From Parietichytrium sp. I65-24A (Eukaryota > Sar > Bigyra > Thraustochytrida > Thraustochytriidae), in contig BLSF01000012.1 in assembly GCA_012862575.1 (NCBI GenBank), forward strand, positions 124,001-188,000: a stretch of DNA of 64,000 nucleotides. The letters are read 5' to 3'. This document shows positions 1-11,786 of the stretch, piece by piece. The first letter of the stretch is position 1; each line of letters opens with the position of its first letter. Both the position numbers and the translations under genes were made by a program. A model generated the notes under the pieces. That model saw nothing but the letters and a program-made list of their open reading frames with translations, did no database searches and had not been told where the DNA came from.

Positions 1-2097
1 CGTGGCAGGTAGGCAGCATCTACACAACTCTACTCACTGACCCCGTGAAGCTGGAAGCAGGAGGAGGAAGGGTGGGCTTCCGCTCCCCTCCTCCTTCCAT
101 TTCCCGGACTGTAACTTGAGGCTCTTGACAGAATTTCTGGGTTGGGAACGTACTGTGTGTTGGACAGGCGCAAAGCTAAGCTTCGCGAGAAGCACCGCGG
201 TGTTAGCTAGCACTAGAACTGTGTTTTGCGAAGGAGGAGGGCTTCTGGGGCCAGTAAGAGCCAGTGACTCAGGCCATGTATCCCAATGTTAGGGATTGGA
301 GTCTATGGCCTAGTCTTGCTGTAGGTAGTCCCAGCACGCCAGGGATGCGGGAGGGAAGGGGATTTAACAGATTTTGAGGGCATGGGTAGCTCAAAGTCCT
401 AATAATACACTTAGCCACGGGAGGAGGATGGAGGAGGGTCAGCGCCGCACTGTTGACTTCTCCTGCTAGCGTACTTTTACAGATGCTGGTACAGCTTGAA
501 GCGTTGCGAAAAGCTATGCTGCATCGCTCATTGCCTTCCTTTTCCTCCTTCCTCTTCTTCGAGCAGCACGCCAACTGTGTTCCAAACAGAACGTGCGATT
601 CTCTAACGTCGCGTTGCGCGTGCGTATCTAATCTACGGATTACACATTCACAGAAGCAGAACAGGCTAAACGGGATGCTAAATTCTTACTCCACCACGTT
701 CAAAATTATTTACACATGTAGCTACTAGAGCTCTTGCCTTGTCTTCTTGGGCACGAGGAAGATCTGAATTCTGCATTCTGAATCCTGAATTCTGATGAAC
801 TTTTGTTTTGATAGTCGTCACAAGCAATGACAAGCACGAGAAAGACCGGCGAAGGCGTGCGCACTTGTGCGTGTGAATTTCCTCCTTTTCTTTTTTCGTT
901 TTGAAATTCTTCCCGCCATTTGTTTGCAACACAGTCGCTGTGCGAGTCTCCAGCATGCACCGACGCTAGGACTCACATTCGAGTAGTCCTTCTCGTTTAA
1001 GAGGTCATACTCGTCATCAAAGGCTTACGAGATGTATAGAGTCGCTCACCAGTGATCACCAGTGTGCAGTTGCACGATACGGTTCGTTCCTTGCTACTGC
1101 ATATTTAGGTCGCTGTACATTTCTAGCGAAACTGTACATCGGTGACTTCGCGAATGGACTAGCTTCAGCTTAGGACCACGGTGTATGTGTAGCTGTAAGT
1201 GAGAAGCTACATTTTTTCCAAAAGCACTGCCAAGTAAATTTTTTCTTTGCTCTGTTGGTTGTGAGGCAGAATCCTTGCCGGAAAGCTGGAACTGCATGGA
1301 AACCAAACTTTGCCTTCAAGCTGTGTTCTACAGTCCCGGTACGCATGAAAGAATTCAGAATAATTAATTCAGGGTTCAGCAAAACGTCAGTGGCTTGGAG
1401 TCGGTAGATGCGCTGACATTCCCTTTCGAGGCTTTCAAGTTGCGCAGAATTCAGAATAATAAATTCAGTTTCAGCAAAACACTAGCCTAACTTCTTGATT
1501 GAACCGTGACCGCCTACTACTGGTGTGCCATGAAACTTACGCATCGAAGCAGAGACTCTTTGCGTGCTTTTCGCCTTCCAATTCAGATCTATCATCCTTC
1601 CTCGCTGACCGAGTCGGACCTGGCCAGTCACTGCCACCGCTTGGTAGCCGCGAAATATCGTGAAATAGTTGGAGGGTCTGACCTTTTGTGGCAAACAGCT
1701 CTGCTCCGCTGTTTCATCATGCAATACAACGCGAATGATTGTCATTCGCAATCAGACTGTACTGACTGAGTACTTGTGCCGGTGCTGACAGTGAGTACGG
1801 TGACCGCAGCGGATGACAGTGCGGGATAGGTTAGCCAAAACAACAAGCGATTGTGCACATCGAAAACAAGTTGCTGAACGTGAATTTGAGAATTCATTGT
1901 CCTGAATTCTGACTGTGAATTCGTGAATTTCTCATGTACACTTGGGGCACTTGCGCCGTTTGAAACTGTGTGCAGGTACTGTTCAGGATCGGAACGCGCC
2001 TGCAACCATCCAACTACGCGTAGCAAGTTGATTTATCTTTCAATTTTGTCAAAGGTAAGAATTGATGGATTCTTGGTTGATTGAATTTTGAAACGAT

Positions 2098-2130
2098 TCT
2101 CAAATCAAATCAAGTCAAATCAAATCAAAT
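2098..2130. repeat. CAAAT pentamer microsatellite
   Basis: Short imperfect run of TCAAA/CAAAT units in intergenic DNA, with one unit changed to CAAGT. Confidence 0.8.
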
Positions 2131-4132
2131 GAAAAATTTCTTCAGAGCTCACTCACTGCCAGTCAACGGAGAGACACTTGGCTGGATCGGGTTGCGCGAA
2201 GAGCACATCAAGTGGACGGCACAAAGAGTGCAATGCACGTACACATGCTTCAAAATTCGCTTTCTCTGCAGACAAAGATTTGTGCTGAGGACAACGAGGA
2301 CGCAAGATCTGGAAGATCTCTGCTTCCACAATCTCTCTGCAATCACCCACCCATCCATTCTTCGTTCCACCCTTCCTCGGCTCCGCTAGGCTCCGCTCTG
2401 ATCGTCATCGAAATCGAAATCGAAACAAGTCCACTCATTTTGTCGGCGATGCCGGTGCCGTTCACGGTCCCGATAATACTTTGCTAAGGCGCAGTACACA
2501 TCAAAAGCAGCTGATCGCGTCCGATGTACAGCTTGCTGGCCCTGAGGAGCAGCTCCCTCTTGCAACGAGCTAGTGAGAAGCTCTCTGCCGGAGACTTGAG
2601 TCTTTGATACGCCTCCGCGGAAGGAAATGAGTAGCGAGAGGCTAGCCCCCCTCTCTCGAGAAGAATAATGTTGCAGAGGCCAATCGTGGCGGATTTTTAC
2701 TCAAGACTCGCGTGCCTTCGGAGCTACGTAACTGCAGGAGGAGAGTTGAGGGCGAGTGATGGTACGTCGTCTTACCCAACGCCCTCCAATTGAGCTGCGG
2801 TCTACTACAGCTTTCGGGTCGCAGTCGCAACTCTCAGAAGCCGCGAAGTTTTGTTTAAGCTTACTTGTGAATGACAAAAAGTACAAGTGCAAACAATTTA
2901 ATTTTTTGTTTTTGTTCATTGGCTAGGCACAATTGGTAGCCACGCGTGCACACTACCCTCAACTCCCTCTTACTGTTTGTCTCTCTCTGTGTCTGTGTCT
3001 CTGTCTCTGTCTTTGTTCCCGCTCTCACGGAGAGATAAAAATCTCATTCCCTTAAAATTATTTTCCGAAAAATGGATTAATTATTTTCTTAGCACGAAGA
3101 ATGTATACTCCAGCTGCTAGCAGTTGCAAGCCAGCCAGCACGCTCTGGATTTTGTTTGTGTGTTGGTTACATTGGTTACATGCGCGATGAAGCGAATTAT
3201 CTTGTTGGTGGCCTCTCGACTGCCCCCAGGGCCTGCGGCTATACTTGATGCGAGTTGATTGATGGCATGAAATCGGCCAATGAGTCGGAGCCGCTGACCC
3301 GGTAAACAACCTGCTCCCCTCAACCGAAGCGATCTGCGTTGCAGTCGGTATAGAAGAGGCTCTTAGTTACTACCTCGCGTGCCTTTTCCTCTCTTGCGAC
3401 CTGTTACTGGTTGTGCTGCTCCCAACTTCTTGACCATTAAAGACAACCAGACGGAAACAGACTTCCAAATCACTTGGGCTGCTTCTCCTCCGCCTTCTCC
3501 TGGAGACTGAGCTTCATAACGTCTGGAGAGCGAAAACGCTGGGAGTGGTCTTCTCGGAATTCAGAAATGCAGCTGCCGGGGTGTTGACTGTCCTTTGAAG
3601 CGGAGTCTTGATTTGCAAGCTACTGTTTGCTCGTACGGCCTCACGGGCATAGAAGCATTTTGCTTCTTTCCCTTCGCGATCTTTCGCGGCTGACTTTGTT
3701 GGTCTTGATGAGCACTTGAAGGTTGCGAGAAATGGAGTGGGTCAATCATCTCTCAGTTCTACAGTTTCTGTTGCGTGGAACAGTGAAGATTGGGTAATGT
3801 TGCACACTTGCCGTTTTCCCTCTCTGCCTCTCCGTGTGCTTTGTTTTGACTATGAATGCCAAAACAGACTCCTTTGACTACTTCGTAATTCTTAAAAGCC
3901 ACGTCCGCTTCTCTCTCTTTTCCAATGGGTCTCACGTGAAAATGGAATACTTCTGTTCCCGCAAGAGTGTGTGAATGTAAAGGTTCAGATGCGCATCTGA
4001 GGCTCTAAAGCATCTGCTCTTGTGAGGAGTTTACTTGAGGGGAATCAGCTGTGAACTTTTAAATGCCTCCACACTGTGGATTTATAACTCTTAGTACGAG
4101 AAAAGTTTTGTCCTGGAGCTAACCCCTTTTTT

Positions 4133-4225
4133 NNNNNNNNNNNNNNNNNNNNNNNNNNNNNNNNNNNNNNNNNNNNNNNNNNNNNNNNNNNNNNNNNNNN
4201 NNNNNNNNNNNNNNNNNNNNNNNNN
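4133..4225. other. Assembly gap (93 N)
   Basis: A run of 93 N bounded on both sides by T-rich sequence. The flanks do not visibly duplicate each other. The true size of the missing sequence cannot be told from the window. Confidence 0.99.
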
Positions 4226-4705
4226 TTTTTTACCTTTTTCTTTTATTTTTTTTGTGTTTCAAAAAATTGAAGCAGTAAAAAATTGAAATTTGAAAATCGA
4301 AATTTGAAAATAGTCTTTATTGACAGCGAAGGAAATTTCCAGCCTGGGAGGGGACGGGTAACTGATTGACTGCGAGACCAGACTTTGCAAGCTCCCCAAG
4401 GCCGGAGTTTGGCTAACACTTCTTGTAGTACGCTTGAGCAATCTTGAGCAGAGAGCTGCTCAAATTGTGCATCTCGCCCTGAGCGGGAACACACGCCAAT
4501 ACCGGTAGAGCAGGCATAAATTTTGCTCGGCAATTCAAGATGATCCCACCACCCGCAGCTCCAACCCAACTTTTTTTCCGCACACGACCTTTCTTGGCGC
4601 AACTTGCGCCTGACACGCTTTCGCGGTTCAAATCTTTCCGCTGGTTTTCTTGAGCTCAATCGCGGAGCAATTGGTTGGCTCATTAATCTAACCTGACGTC
4701 GTGCG

Positions 4706-4752
4706 CAGTGTACTACTGGTGTTCTGGTGTACTGGTGTTCGGGTGTACTGGA
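4706..4752. repeat. Short tandem repeat of GTACTGGTGTTC-like units
   Basis: Three to four imperfect copies of a roughly 12-base unit (variants of GTACTGGTGTTC) follow one another. No gene is attached to it. Confidence 0.7.
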
Positions 4753-6296
4753 GCGATCGCCTTGGAACCGAGATTCGTGCGTTTCACTGCGGTCATATAA
4801 TTACTGTAGAAACGGACTTGTGAATTACAGGTAATTGAACTTCTCCGAGTTTGTTTTGATTCGGGAGGGTGTGGTCGGTCACTTTTCCTTCCGCTCCGGG
4901 ATCGCGGCGGCGGAGAGCGCTTCGAACGTTCGAATCTAATTGCGAATTAGTTAATCCGAATTCTAAAGATAGGATGAAAGGTCGAAGCACAAGGACCGAA
5001 CGACCTTTTCTCTCTTTTTTTCTTTTTTGGTTGAGACTTACGATTACAGCTACATTTACAAAAAAGAGTGTAGCTGAGGACCGGAAATACTTCAAACAGA
5101 AATCGCCCACCAGAAGGCACCTCGTGTCAAACCGGCTTGCTTCTGGAAGGGCGGTCTTTCTGTTTCTTGTCGAGGCTCTCAGGGTCTCATTAGGCTCCGA
5201 ATGGTGGACGACCCAAAGTGTCCTTGAAGGTTGTGCCAGCCGGCTCGCTTGGTTGGATGCAACGATTTACTTGCTGTGGCCACATGCAGAGGTATCGTGC
5301 GAAGAAGCTCTAACGACCTACTGGCACATCCCAGCGTCAACGCCTGTCAACTTCCTGACCGAGTCGTTGCTCGAGTCGGGATGTGAACAACTCGAAGAAG
5401 GAGAACACAGTAAGTTTTTTACTTGAGCAGCGCCTCCAGCAGCAGAAGCTGAATTAATTATTCTAACAGTAAATTTTAAACTTTGATTTATTTCTTTTTT
5501 GGAATTCTACTTTTTTCTAATTTCTGAATATGTCTAATTTCTATCTAAAGTCTAAATTCTGAATTATGAATTATGATCATTCAGAACAGAGCAGACGGAG
5601 GCAGGACAGACAATCATAATTCATGACAAACTCGCACGAGAGTGTTTGGGCGTGTGAGAGTCGGAACCGCTCCCTGCCACTATACACAGACGCAGTAGCC
5701 CACAGAACTCTGTTTTAAGAGCTGGAAACGCATCCCAGTTGTGTTCATTAACAGTTCAGTTCGTTCATTCCGCTCCGACCATGATATCAGATAGAAGTTA
5801 TGATATGAATACCATGATGGTCAGGACATGATGCCTTTCTTTCCCTCGAGCTCACCACAGTCATCTTGCTCGCGTTGCACCACCTATACGCACCACAGCC
5901 AGCCCCAAACAAAGTGACCCACTCCAAACAGCAAACTCACATGCCAGTACCGGCACTCTAGCTAGCTAGCACCTTACTCCCAGCACTCCACCTCACTCAG
6001 AGTCTCCTACTAGTGTAATTTACCACTAAACAAAAAAACGTACCACTCCTTTCCACCCACATGACCCAAAGGCCAGGAAGCACTTACAGCTACCAGCAGC
6101 TATTATTTTCAGTAGTAGCTAGCCAGCTAGAGGACTATGGAGCTGAGAGTACTGAAGTAGGCAACTAGATAGATGGATAGATAGGAGTGCACTTTTTCTT
6201 CTTAGGGTAATCAGGTAGGGACTGGTAGGAGCTGGCTGAGGTTGAATCTGAATCCTGAATTGGAAAAATCTGAAATTTTACTCAGGCTTGCGAAAT

Positions 6297-6336
6297 GTGA
6301 GTGAGCGAGTGAGTGAGTGAGTGAGCGAGTGAGTGA
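6297..6336. repeat. GTGA tetranucleotide microsatellite
   Basis: About ten GTGA units with two GCGA variants. A similar tract lies at 9346-9386. Confidence 0.9.
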
Positions 6337-8557
6337 AGAAAAAGCCTGCGACGTAACTTTTCCGACCTGGTGCTTCTTCCTTCGCGGCTTTTGTAATCGT
6401 CGGGAGTGTCGGGAGTGCTTTTGCTGATTGAGACGCTTTGAGACTGTAAGAAAAGTAATTGCTGTGGGGATCAAAATTCATTTACCCTTCTAGTAAAACT
6501 GGCTATACCTTAACTCAGTACTGCGTGTCAGTCGTACTGGAGATCCTATCGAGACGTCTAGGGTGGTGAGTGTGTGTTTGAGAGCGCAAAATGAGAAGCG
6601 TGAAGCTCCAGGACAAACGAAAGGAGAGGAGGAAAGAAAAGAAAAAGAAAAATGAAAAAGTTGGCCAAACATTTGGCAAAAGAAAAAAAAAGGAAAGAAA
6701 AAGTAAAGTGCCGGTATTAGGAAACATGTCCCGTCTCATGCTCAAGAAATACTTGCTCTGTTTTCCGGTTGTTAAACTCTTAAACTCTTGAAAATGAGAG
6801 CACCTACAAGAAAATCAACAAAAAAAAAAAAATAGAGAATCCGCAAATCGTCCGCAAGAAACTTTTATGGAATTCTTGAAGCACAGGGCTCTCACGACAG
6901 CGCGTTGCATGAGCCGCCTTACCGGCAACACGGAATCAGTACGTCCCACGTAGCCAACGCACCTCTCTCCGTGTTTTCGTTGAATCGACTGTGAACCATA
7001 GGCGAAACCTGAGCAATCCCCCCCGACAACTTTTCCCAAATGAGTTGATTGTGTTCATGTTCATTGAATGACTGGAAGAAAGAAAGAAAGAAAGGAAAAA
7101 AAAGAAAAAGAGCCTAGAAAGTAAGAACAATTGTTGCATCCGCACTTGCAAGGACTCTCGGACTCACACTGTCAAGACGCTTCATTTTCCCTGAGTTGCG
7201 AGGAGGTCTGCGGAAATTTTCAAACTTACTCTCGGAGGGTTCAATGAACTCACAGCTGAGCAGGTGTTCTGGCCTTCTCAGCCTCTTGCCACCTCTCCCC
7301 ACCCGATTGAAAACAAAAAATTTGCGAATGTGCTATTTCTTTCTCCCGTGTCTCGATGAAAACCAAAGCCCCCGTTGTTTGAACTTGCGTCCGTGTTGGC
7401 TAATTTGACGGTGACGTAGGCGCTGTGGAAAATGCGCCTCCTCTCGGCACTCTCGGCAGGCACGAGGCACTGACGAACGCATTGTGGAACCCGTTAATTA
7501 AACGTTGGCGGTTAGAGGTTCATATGTTCGTAGCCTCGTAGTCTCGTAGGTCCGGGCTCGCCACGGAGGCCGCTGGCGATGTTTAGGAAGTTGCAGGGTT
7601 GGCATTTTTTCTCTTGCAGCGTTTGAAGCACCTCCCGGATGAACCTTGCTTTGCTACGCCACCGCGATTGCAACCGACCGATGCGCAGAGTTGGGCGAAA
7701 TCAACCCGGCACTTCCCTGTTTTGACTCTTCGCCGGCTAGCCAGGATGATGGTTGAGCCGATGTGTCTTTTTATACTTCAGTGAGTCTTTTCCAAGAAAC
7801 ATGAGGCTTGGGTGATGATTGTCCTATGCGATGGTGTCTTTTGACCGTTTGTCCATGTCATGCCCGTGCGGAACTGATAGCTTCCTCGCGCCAGCGCTCC
7901 TCCATCCGGCTGTGGAACCGAAGAGCTGCTCACTTGAGAATTAATTTTCTCTCCGTTGAACGATGTCGAGAACCCAATCACGACGCAAGTCTAGTCGCAA
8001 TCACATCTTGCGCAAGCTTTTCTTGGTCAGTGCCAATCCGTGTCGTCTCGTCGCCCAAAGAGGGCCAGGTTTTGACCGGTTCGAAGATCTTGGCTCTGCC
8101 GTTTTCCAATCTGGACTCGGATAATCAAAGGCTTTTAAAGTTTGCAAGCCTCGAAGTGATCCTGAATAGCTTCCGTGTCCTTTCTTTGTTGTTGGTCATT
8201 GGAAACGAGCGATCTCGATGATGGTCATGTCCGCTTCAACTTGAACTTGGCAGCCAATCGAAAGAAACTTTCTCTCTCCACTATTATAGAAATCGTTAAC
8301 GAGGGGGCTAACTCGCTGATCAGAAAGCTCATTGGCGTTCGCAAAGTTCCTGGGTGATCTTCCTTGTTGTTCTTTCGAGAAATTAGCAATTAGTGGTGAA
8401 AAGTGGGCGCGTGGTGGGAAATTGCTTGGAATGAATTGGAAGCTTACATTTAATTTTTCAGAAATTTTTTAACGTAAATAACAATGCTTGGCATGATGAA
8501 AAGAATGAAAAAAGAAGCATTGGTGTCTGTCTGCAGTAGGTGTGACAGTTTTGACAT

Positions 8558-8604
8558 GGCGCACAGATCACAGATCACAGATCAAAGATCAAAGATCAAA
8601 GATC
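8558..8604. repeat. CACAGAT/CAAAGAT short tandem repeat
   Basis: Three copies of an ACAGATC-type unit run into three of an AAAGATC-type unit, a small tandem array of GATC-containing 7-mers. Confidence 0.85.
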
Positions 8605-9345
8605 GCTGCTTTCAAAGAGACCGAGAAAAAGCATGCACACCGATGCGAAAATTGCGAAGCCGAAATGTGCAAAGCAGGAAAGCAAGAGTTTGTCTGCTCA
8701 AACTGAACACATTCAACTTCTTCCATTGCAATCAATCAAGCAGCCAATCAAAACAAGGCAAGCTTTTTGTCGCGGCTAATCTCCTAATCTCCTGTGCTTG
8801 TTGTGGTAAAGAAAAGATGACTGCAGCTCCCGCTGCTGCGCCACAAATAAAAGAGAGAGACTGAGGGAGGGACGAAAGGAGGGGGCAATTCATTTGGCGC
8901 GAACGTGCAAAGCACTGCCATGGGATGAAATGTTGTTCCCAGTCAAGCTCAAGACAACTGCAGCGACCAAGTGCGCACCAAGGGGACAGCCGCGGTAGGC
9001 ACGGCCAGAGGGTGGTAGGGTCAAATGGGAGTGGAACAGTGGCACATGCCACAATCGCGAACACGAATTGGCAGAGGCACTCAGGCACTCTGCGAGAATA
9101 AAGTACTCGGTACTTAGGAGGACTGCCAGTGCTGACAACTGTGAGAACTGATTCACGGCAGTCTTAGTCATAGGACGTTTCGCGTGTTTCCGTTCTAATC
9201 AGAATTCAGAAGATCTGCGATCATGATAATCATCGCTGATCAGCTGGTCATCTGGTTCAAGTTGGTCACCTTGGTGGGCTGCTCTCCCCGTTGACGCCAC
9301 AAAACTCTGCTCTGCAAATGCGCCACGCAGACGATTGAATTGTGA

Positions 9346-9386
9346 GGAATGAGTGAGTGAGTGAGTGAGTGAGTGAGTGAATGAAT
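9346..9386. repeat. GAGT tetranucleotide microsatellite
   Basis: About nine GAGT units ending in GAAT variants, roughly 260 bp upstream of the tetraspanin start codon. Confidence 0.9.
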
Positions 9387-9646
9387 GCAAAGAGGCGTGG
9401 AAATTTCCGTGGACACAAGCACCGAGGAATGCAGTCAAGGATTGACAGTCAACAGAGCTCTAGTCTGAATTTGCACACCTTTGGTCACCCCGCCACCACC
9501 TCGTCCTTGTCAAAGTCTTCTAATTATACAAAAGCGGCAGACCTCAATTCAAGCGAAGAGACGCGACTTGTTCCTTTCCTTGCGTGGGTCGGCGAGGCCG
9601 CAGGTCTGTCTATGACAAGTGACGAAGAGGCTTGAGCTGACGAGCC

Positions 9647-10963
9647 ATGAAGAATAATGGCGACAGAGTGGTGTTTTGCAGCAAGCAGACCTTGCTCTTG
9701 ACGGTTCTGCTATGGACGCTCATCAGCTTTGGCGGGCTCGGTGTCGCCATATATGGCCAGACAGCTGGGGAAGGGTACTTTTTACTCCCGCCAGACTCTG
9801 TCTACACCGCTGTGACGGTGCTCTTTGGAGCGTGGTCCTTTGTTTGCTTTCTCGGGCTCATTGCACGCCTATGCCAGGCAGAGTGGGCTCTCATCATGTT
9901 CATCGTGAGCGCCTTCGTGGTCATTCTGGGCACCATCGTTGGCACAATTTATATCACATTCGCCGTGAACGGCAAGCAGACGCTTGGGTTTTTGGACTCC
10001 TCCGCGAGTGACATCGAAGATGATGCCGAGCTCGACTTTATCATATCTGCAGCGTCCGCTGACAACACCCTTTCATGGAAAACCTTCCAAAACGACTTGG
10101 GCTGCTGCGGGTACAACTTTAAGGCCCTGTTCTCTCAGTTCAACGAATCGTTGACGACTGGAGACACGTGCTCCCAAGTGCGCCTCGGCATGGTCACTTG
10201 CAACTCAACAGTGTTTTCGCAGGACTGCGAAGACACCCAGCGAATTCAAAATAATATTCCCGATGACTTTTTCTGTAAAGAATACGTCCTTTCGGCTCTT
10301 CAGGACCAAACCGGCGCCATCGCGGGTGGTCTAGGGGGCACTGTGTTTCTTCAAATCGCGGCTTGGATTGCTGCCCTTCGGATGTACTGGGTTCCGTTCA
10401 GTCGCGGAGGTTTTAAAGGCGATGACGGTGGCTACGGTTATGACATGCCGACCAAACCCCAGCCTTTTGCTCCTGGTCCGTCTTCGCTGGCACAGCCTTC
10501 AAGCTTTGGCGGATTCTCGCCGCCGCCACCGCCGGGTATGGATGGGGCAACCATGGACAGCATCTACGGGGTGGGCCCGCGCACATCTGTGTTTGGCCAA
10601 AAGGTCCAGAACCTTGGGAATCGCATGAGCACCAAGCTCTTCGGCTCGCCAAATAGTGCAGTCGCACCTGTTAACAATTTCGTTGGTGACTACCCCAGCG
10701 ACAGCGGGCCAATTCCACCTCCTCGCCCGAATGCGTTTGCCCGCTTCCGATCCTTTGCTGGCCGGGTCAGCACGCGCATGGGCTTTAACCGGCCTGCAGA
10801 GGACTTCAATCAAATGCCGCCCCCTCCGCCTCCTCCTCTCGCACGTTTCGGCGCTTCGATGCGCTCTTTCGCAGGCAGGGTGAGCGCACGATTTGGGTTC
10901 AATAATAATAACAACAACATGATGAACGGCGACATGAACAACCGCCAGAACCAGTATCCTTAA
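9647..10963 (+). CDS. Tetraspanin with a long proline-rich repeat-bearing tail
   Basis: A 438-residue protein of the tetraspanin family, four-pass membrane organisers that cluster other proteins at the plasma membrane or in vesicles. Membrane segments are visible at about residues 15-37, 54-77, 80-106 and 222-246. The large extracellular loop between segments 3 and 4 has the family signature CCG at 153-155 and six cysteines in all (153, 154, 175, 185, 194, 210). Beyond residue 250 comes an unusually long cytoplasmic tail of about 190 residues. It is rich in proline, and carries two copies of a basic RSFAGRVS-x-RFGFN-like motif, each after a polyproline run, with a weaker third copy. The tail ends in an asparagine run. 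Most tetraspanins have tails of only 5-30 residues. The ATG at 9647 opens directly into the first membrane segment, and no intron is needed. Family assignment is firm; binding partners are unknown. Confidence 0.9.
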   Translation: MKNNGDRVVFCSKQTLLLTVLLWTLISFGGLGVAIYGQTAGEGYFLLPPDSVYTAVTVLFGAWSFVCFLGLIARLCQAEWALIMFIVSAFVVILGTIVGTIYITFAVNGKQTLGFLDSSASDIEDDAELDFIISAASADNTLSWKTFQNDLGCCGYNFKALFSQFNESLTTGDTCSQVRLGMVTCNSTVFSQDCEDTQRIQNNIPDDFFCKEYVLSALQDQTGAIAGGLGGTVFLQIAAWIAALRMYWVPFSRGGFKGDDGGYGYDMPTKPQPFAPGPSSLAQPSSFGGFSPPPPPGMDGATMDSIYGVGPRTSVFGQKVQNLGNRMSTKLFGSPNSAVAPVNNFVGDYPSDSGPIPPPRPNAFARFRSFAGRVSTRMGFNRPAEDFNQMPPPPPPPLARFGASMRSFAGRVSARFGFNNNNNNMMNGDMNNRQNQYP

Positions 10964-11786
10964 AACCCTTCAAGTAGCAAATATGTGTACTATACATTGA
11001 GTTTTACATGCTTTACTTTTGCCACTTGCCCGTGCCCCACCACTCGTATGGCAGAACATTCGAAAGAAATCATCGTAGTTTTATGACTGATTCGCGAATT
11101 TAAACATCTAGCTAGAGTCCTTGAAAACTATGTTGAAAAGTCTTGTGCTGGGTTTCTGGGGTGTCTCCTCTCCTTTTCCTCCGAAAGTGGCGCGTTAGAC
11201 AGAGTCCTCTTTGCAAGGCGGACTTCGTTCGGCAGGCAGTTCAGGCAATTCTGCTCACCCCGATTATCCGACTGGTTCAGCTCGTTTACTCTCTCGTTTG
11301 CTCTAACTCCTGTGAAAAAGCTCGAGCCTGCTGCGTTTCTCTTCTCGGAGCTGCTGCAACTCGCGCTCCTGTTCTCGCTTGCGCCCCTCTCGCTCTCGAT
11401 CTCCCTTGAGTTCCCGCTCCTGTGTCTTTGGCAAACCATCGCCACACCGTGTGTATGGTTCTCGGTTTGAATGAGAACTGTCTGAGCTTTGACGCTTTCG
11501 TCGTCACACTCTACATGGCGCGTTCAGATCTGCTGTGCTCCCGGACATCCTTGTTTTGGTGACTACAAAGCTGTTTCCAGCGGCGTCATGAAAACAGCCG
11601 CGCTGAATGCACGAACGGAGCTTGCGTGGCATATCTTAATTTGCAATTGCCCTTCTTCGAGCCCTTGACGCTGTACAAGAGTAACAAAGTGGGAGTAACT
11701 TTGAAACGACAACAACTTTGCGGCCAGGACAAGAACAGGATTGCCAGGCAAAAAAGAAAAACATGAATATTGACAGCGCATACATA
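10964..11786. other. Intergenic region between tetraspanin and armadillo-RING genes
   Basis: About 820 bp between the convergent tetraspanin and armadillo-RING genes. The minus strand at about 11300-11520 reads as glutamate/arginine-rich peptide in more than one frame, as purine-rich low-complexity DNA does. No gene is called. Confidence 0.5.

Larger units (their letters stand above)
1..9646. other. Intergenic region without a convincing gene
   Basis: About 9.6 kb with no open frame that looks conserved. The frames here are short, and their codon third positions lack the G/C preference of the genes further on. The longest plausible frame (7808-8221, plus strand, 137 codons) has no recognisable domain. 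The span holds scattered GAATTC-rich heptamers, several microsatellites (listed separately) and an N gap. Genes with many small introns could be missed by eye. Confidence 0.6.

Noticed and set aside
4243-4683. Minus-strand frame of 146 codons next to the N gap
   Set aside because: No domain, no coding bias, and the 3' part is A/T-rich simple sequence. The gap makes any judgement poor.
7808-8221. Plus-strand frame of 137 codons with some coding-like codon use
   Set aside because: No family resemblance, no neighbouring exon, and the start context is weak.
11286-11520. Glu/Arg-rich peptide on the minus strand, possible last exon of a gene
   Set aside because: Several frames give similarly biased charged peptide because the DNA is purine-rich. 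No start, splice site or family supports a gene.
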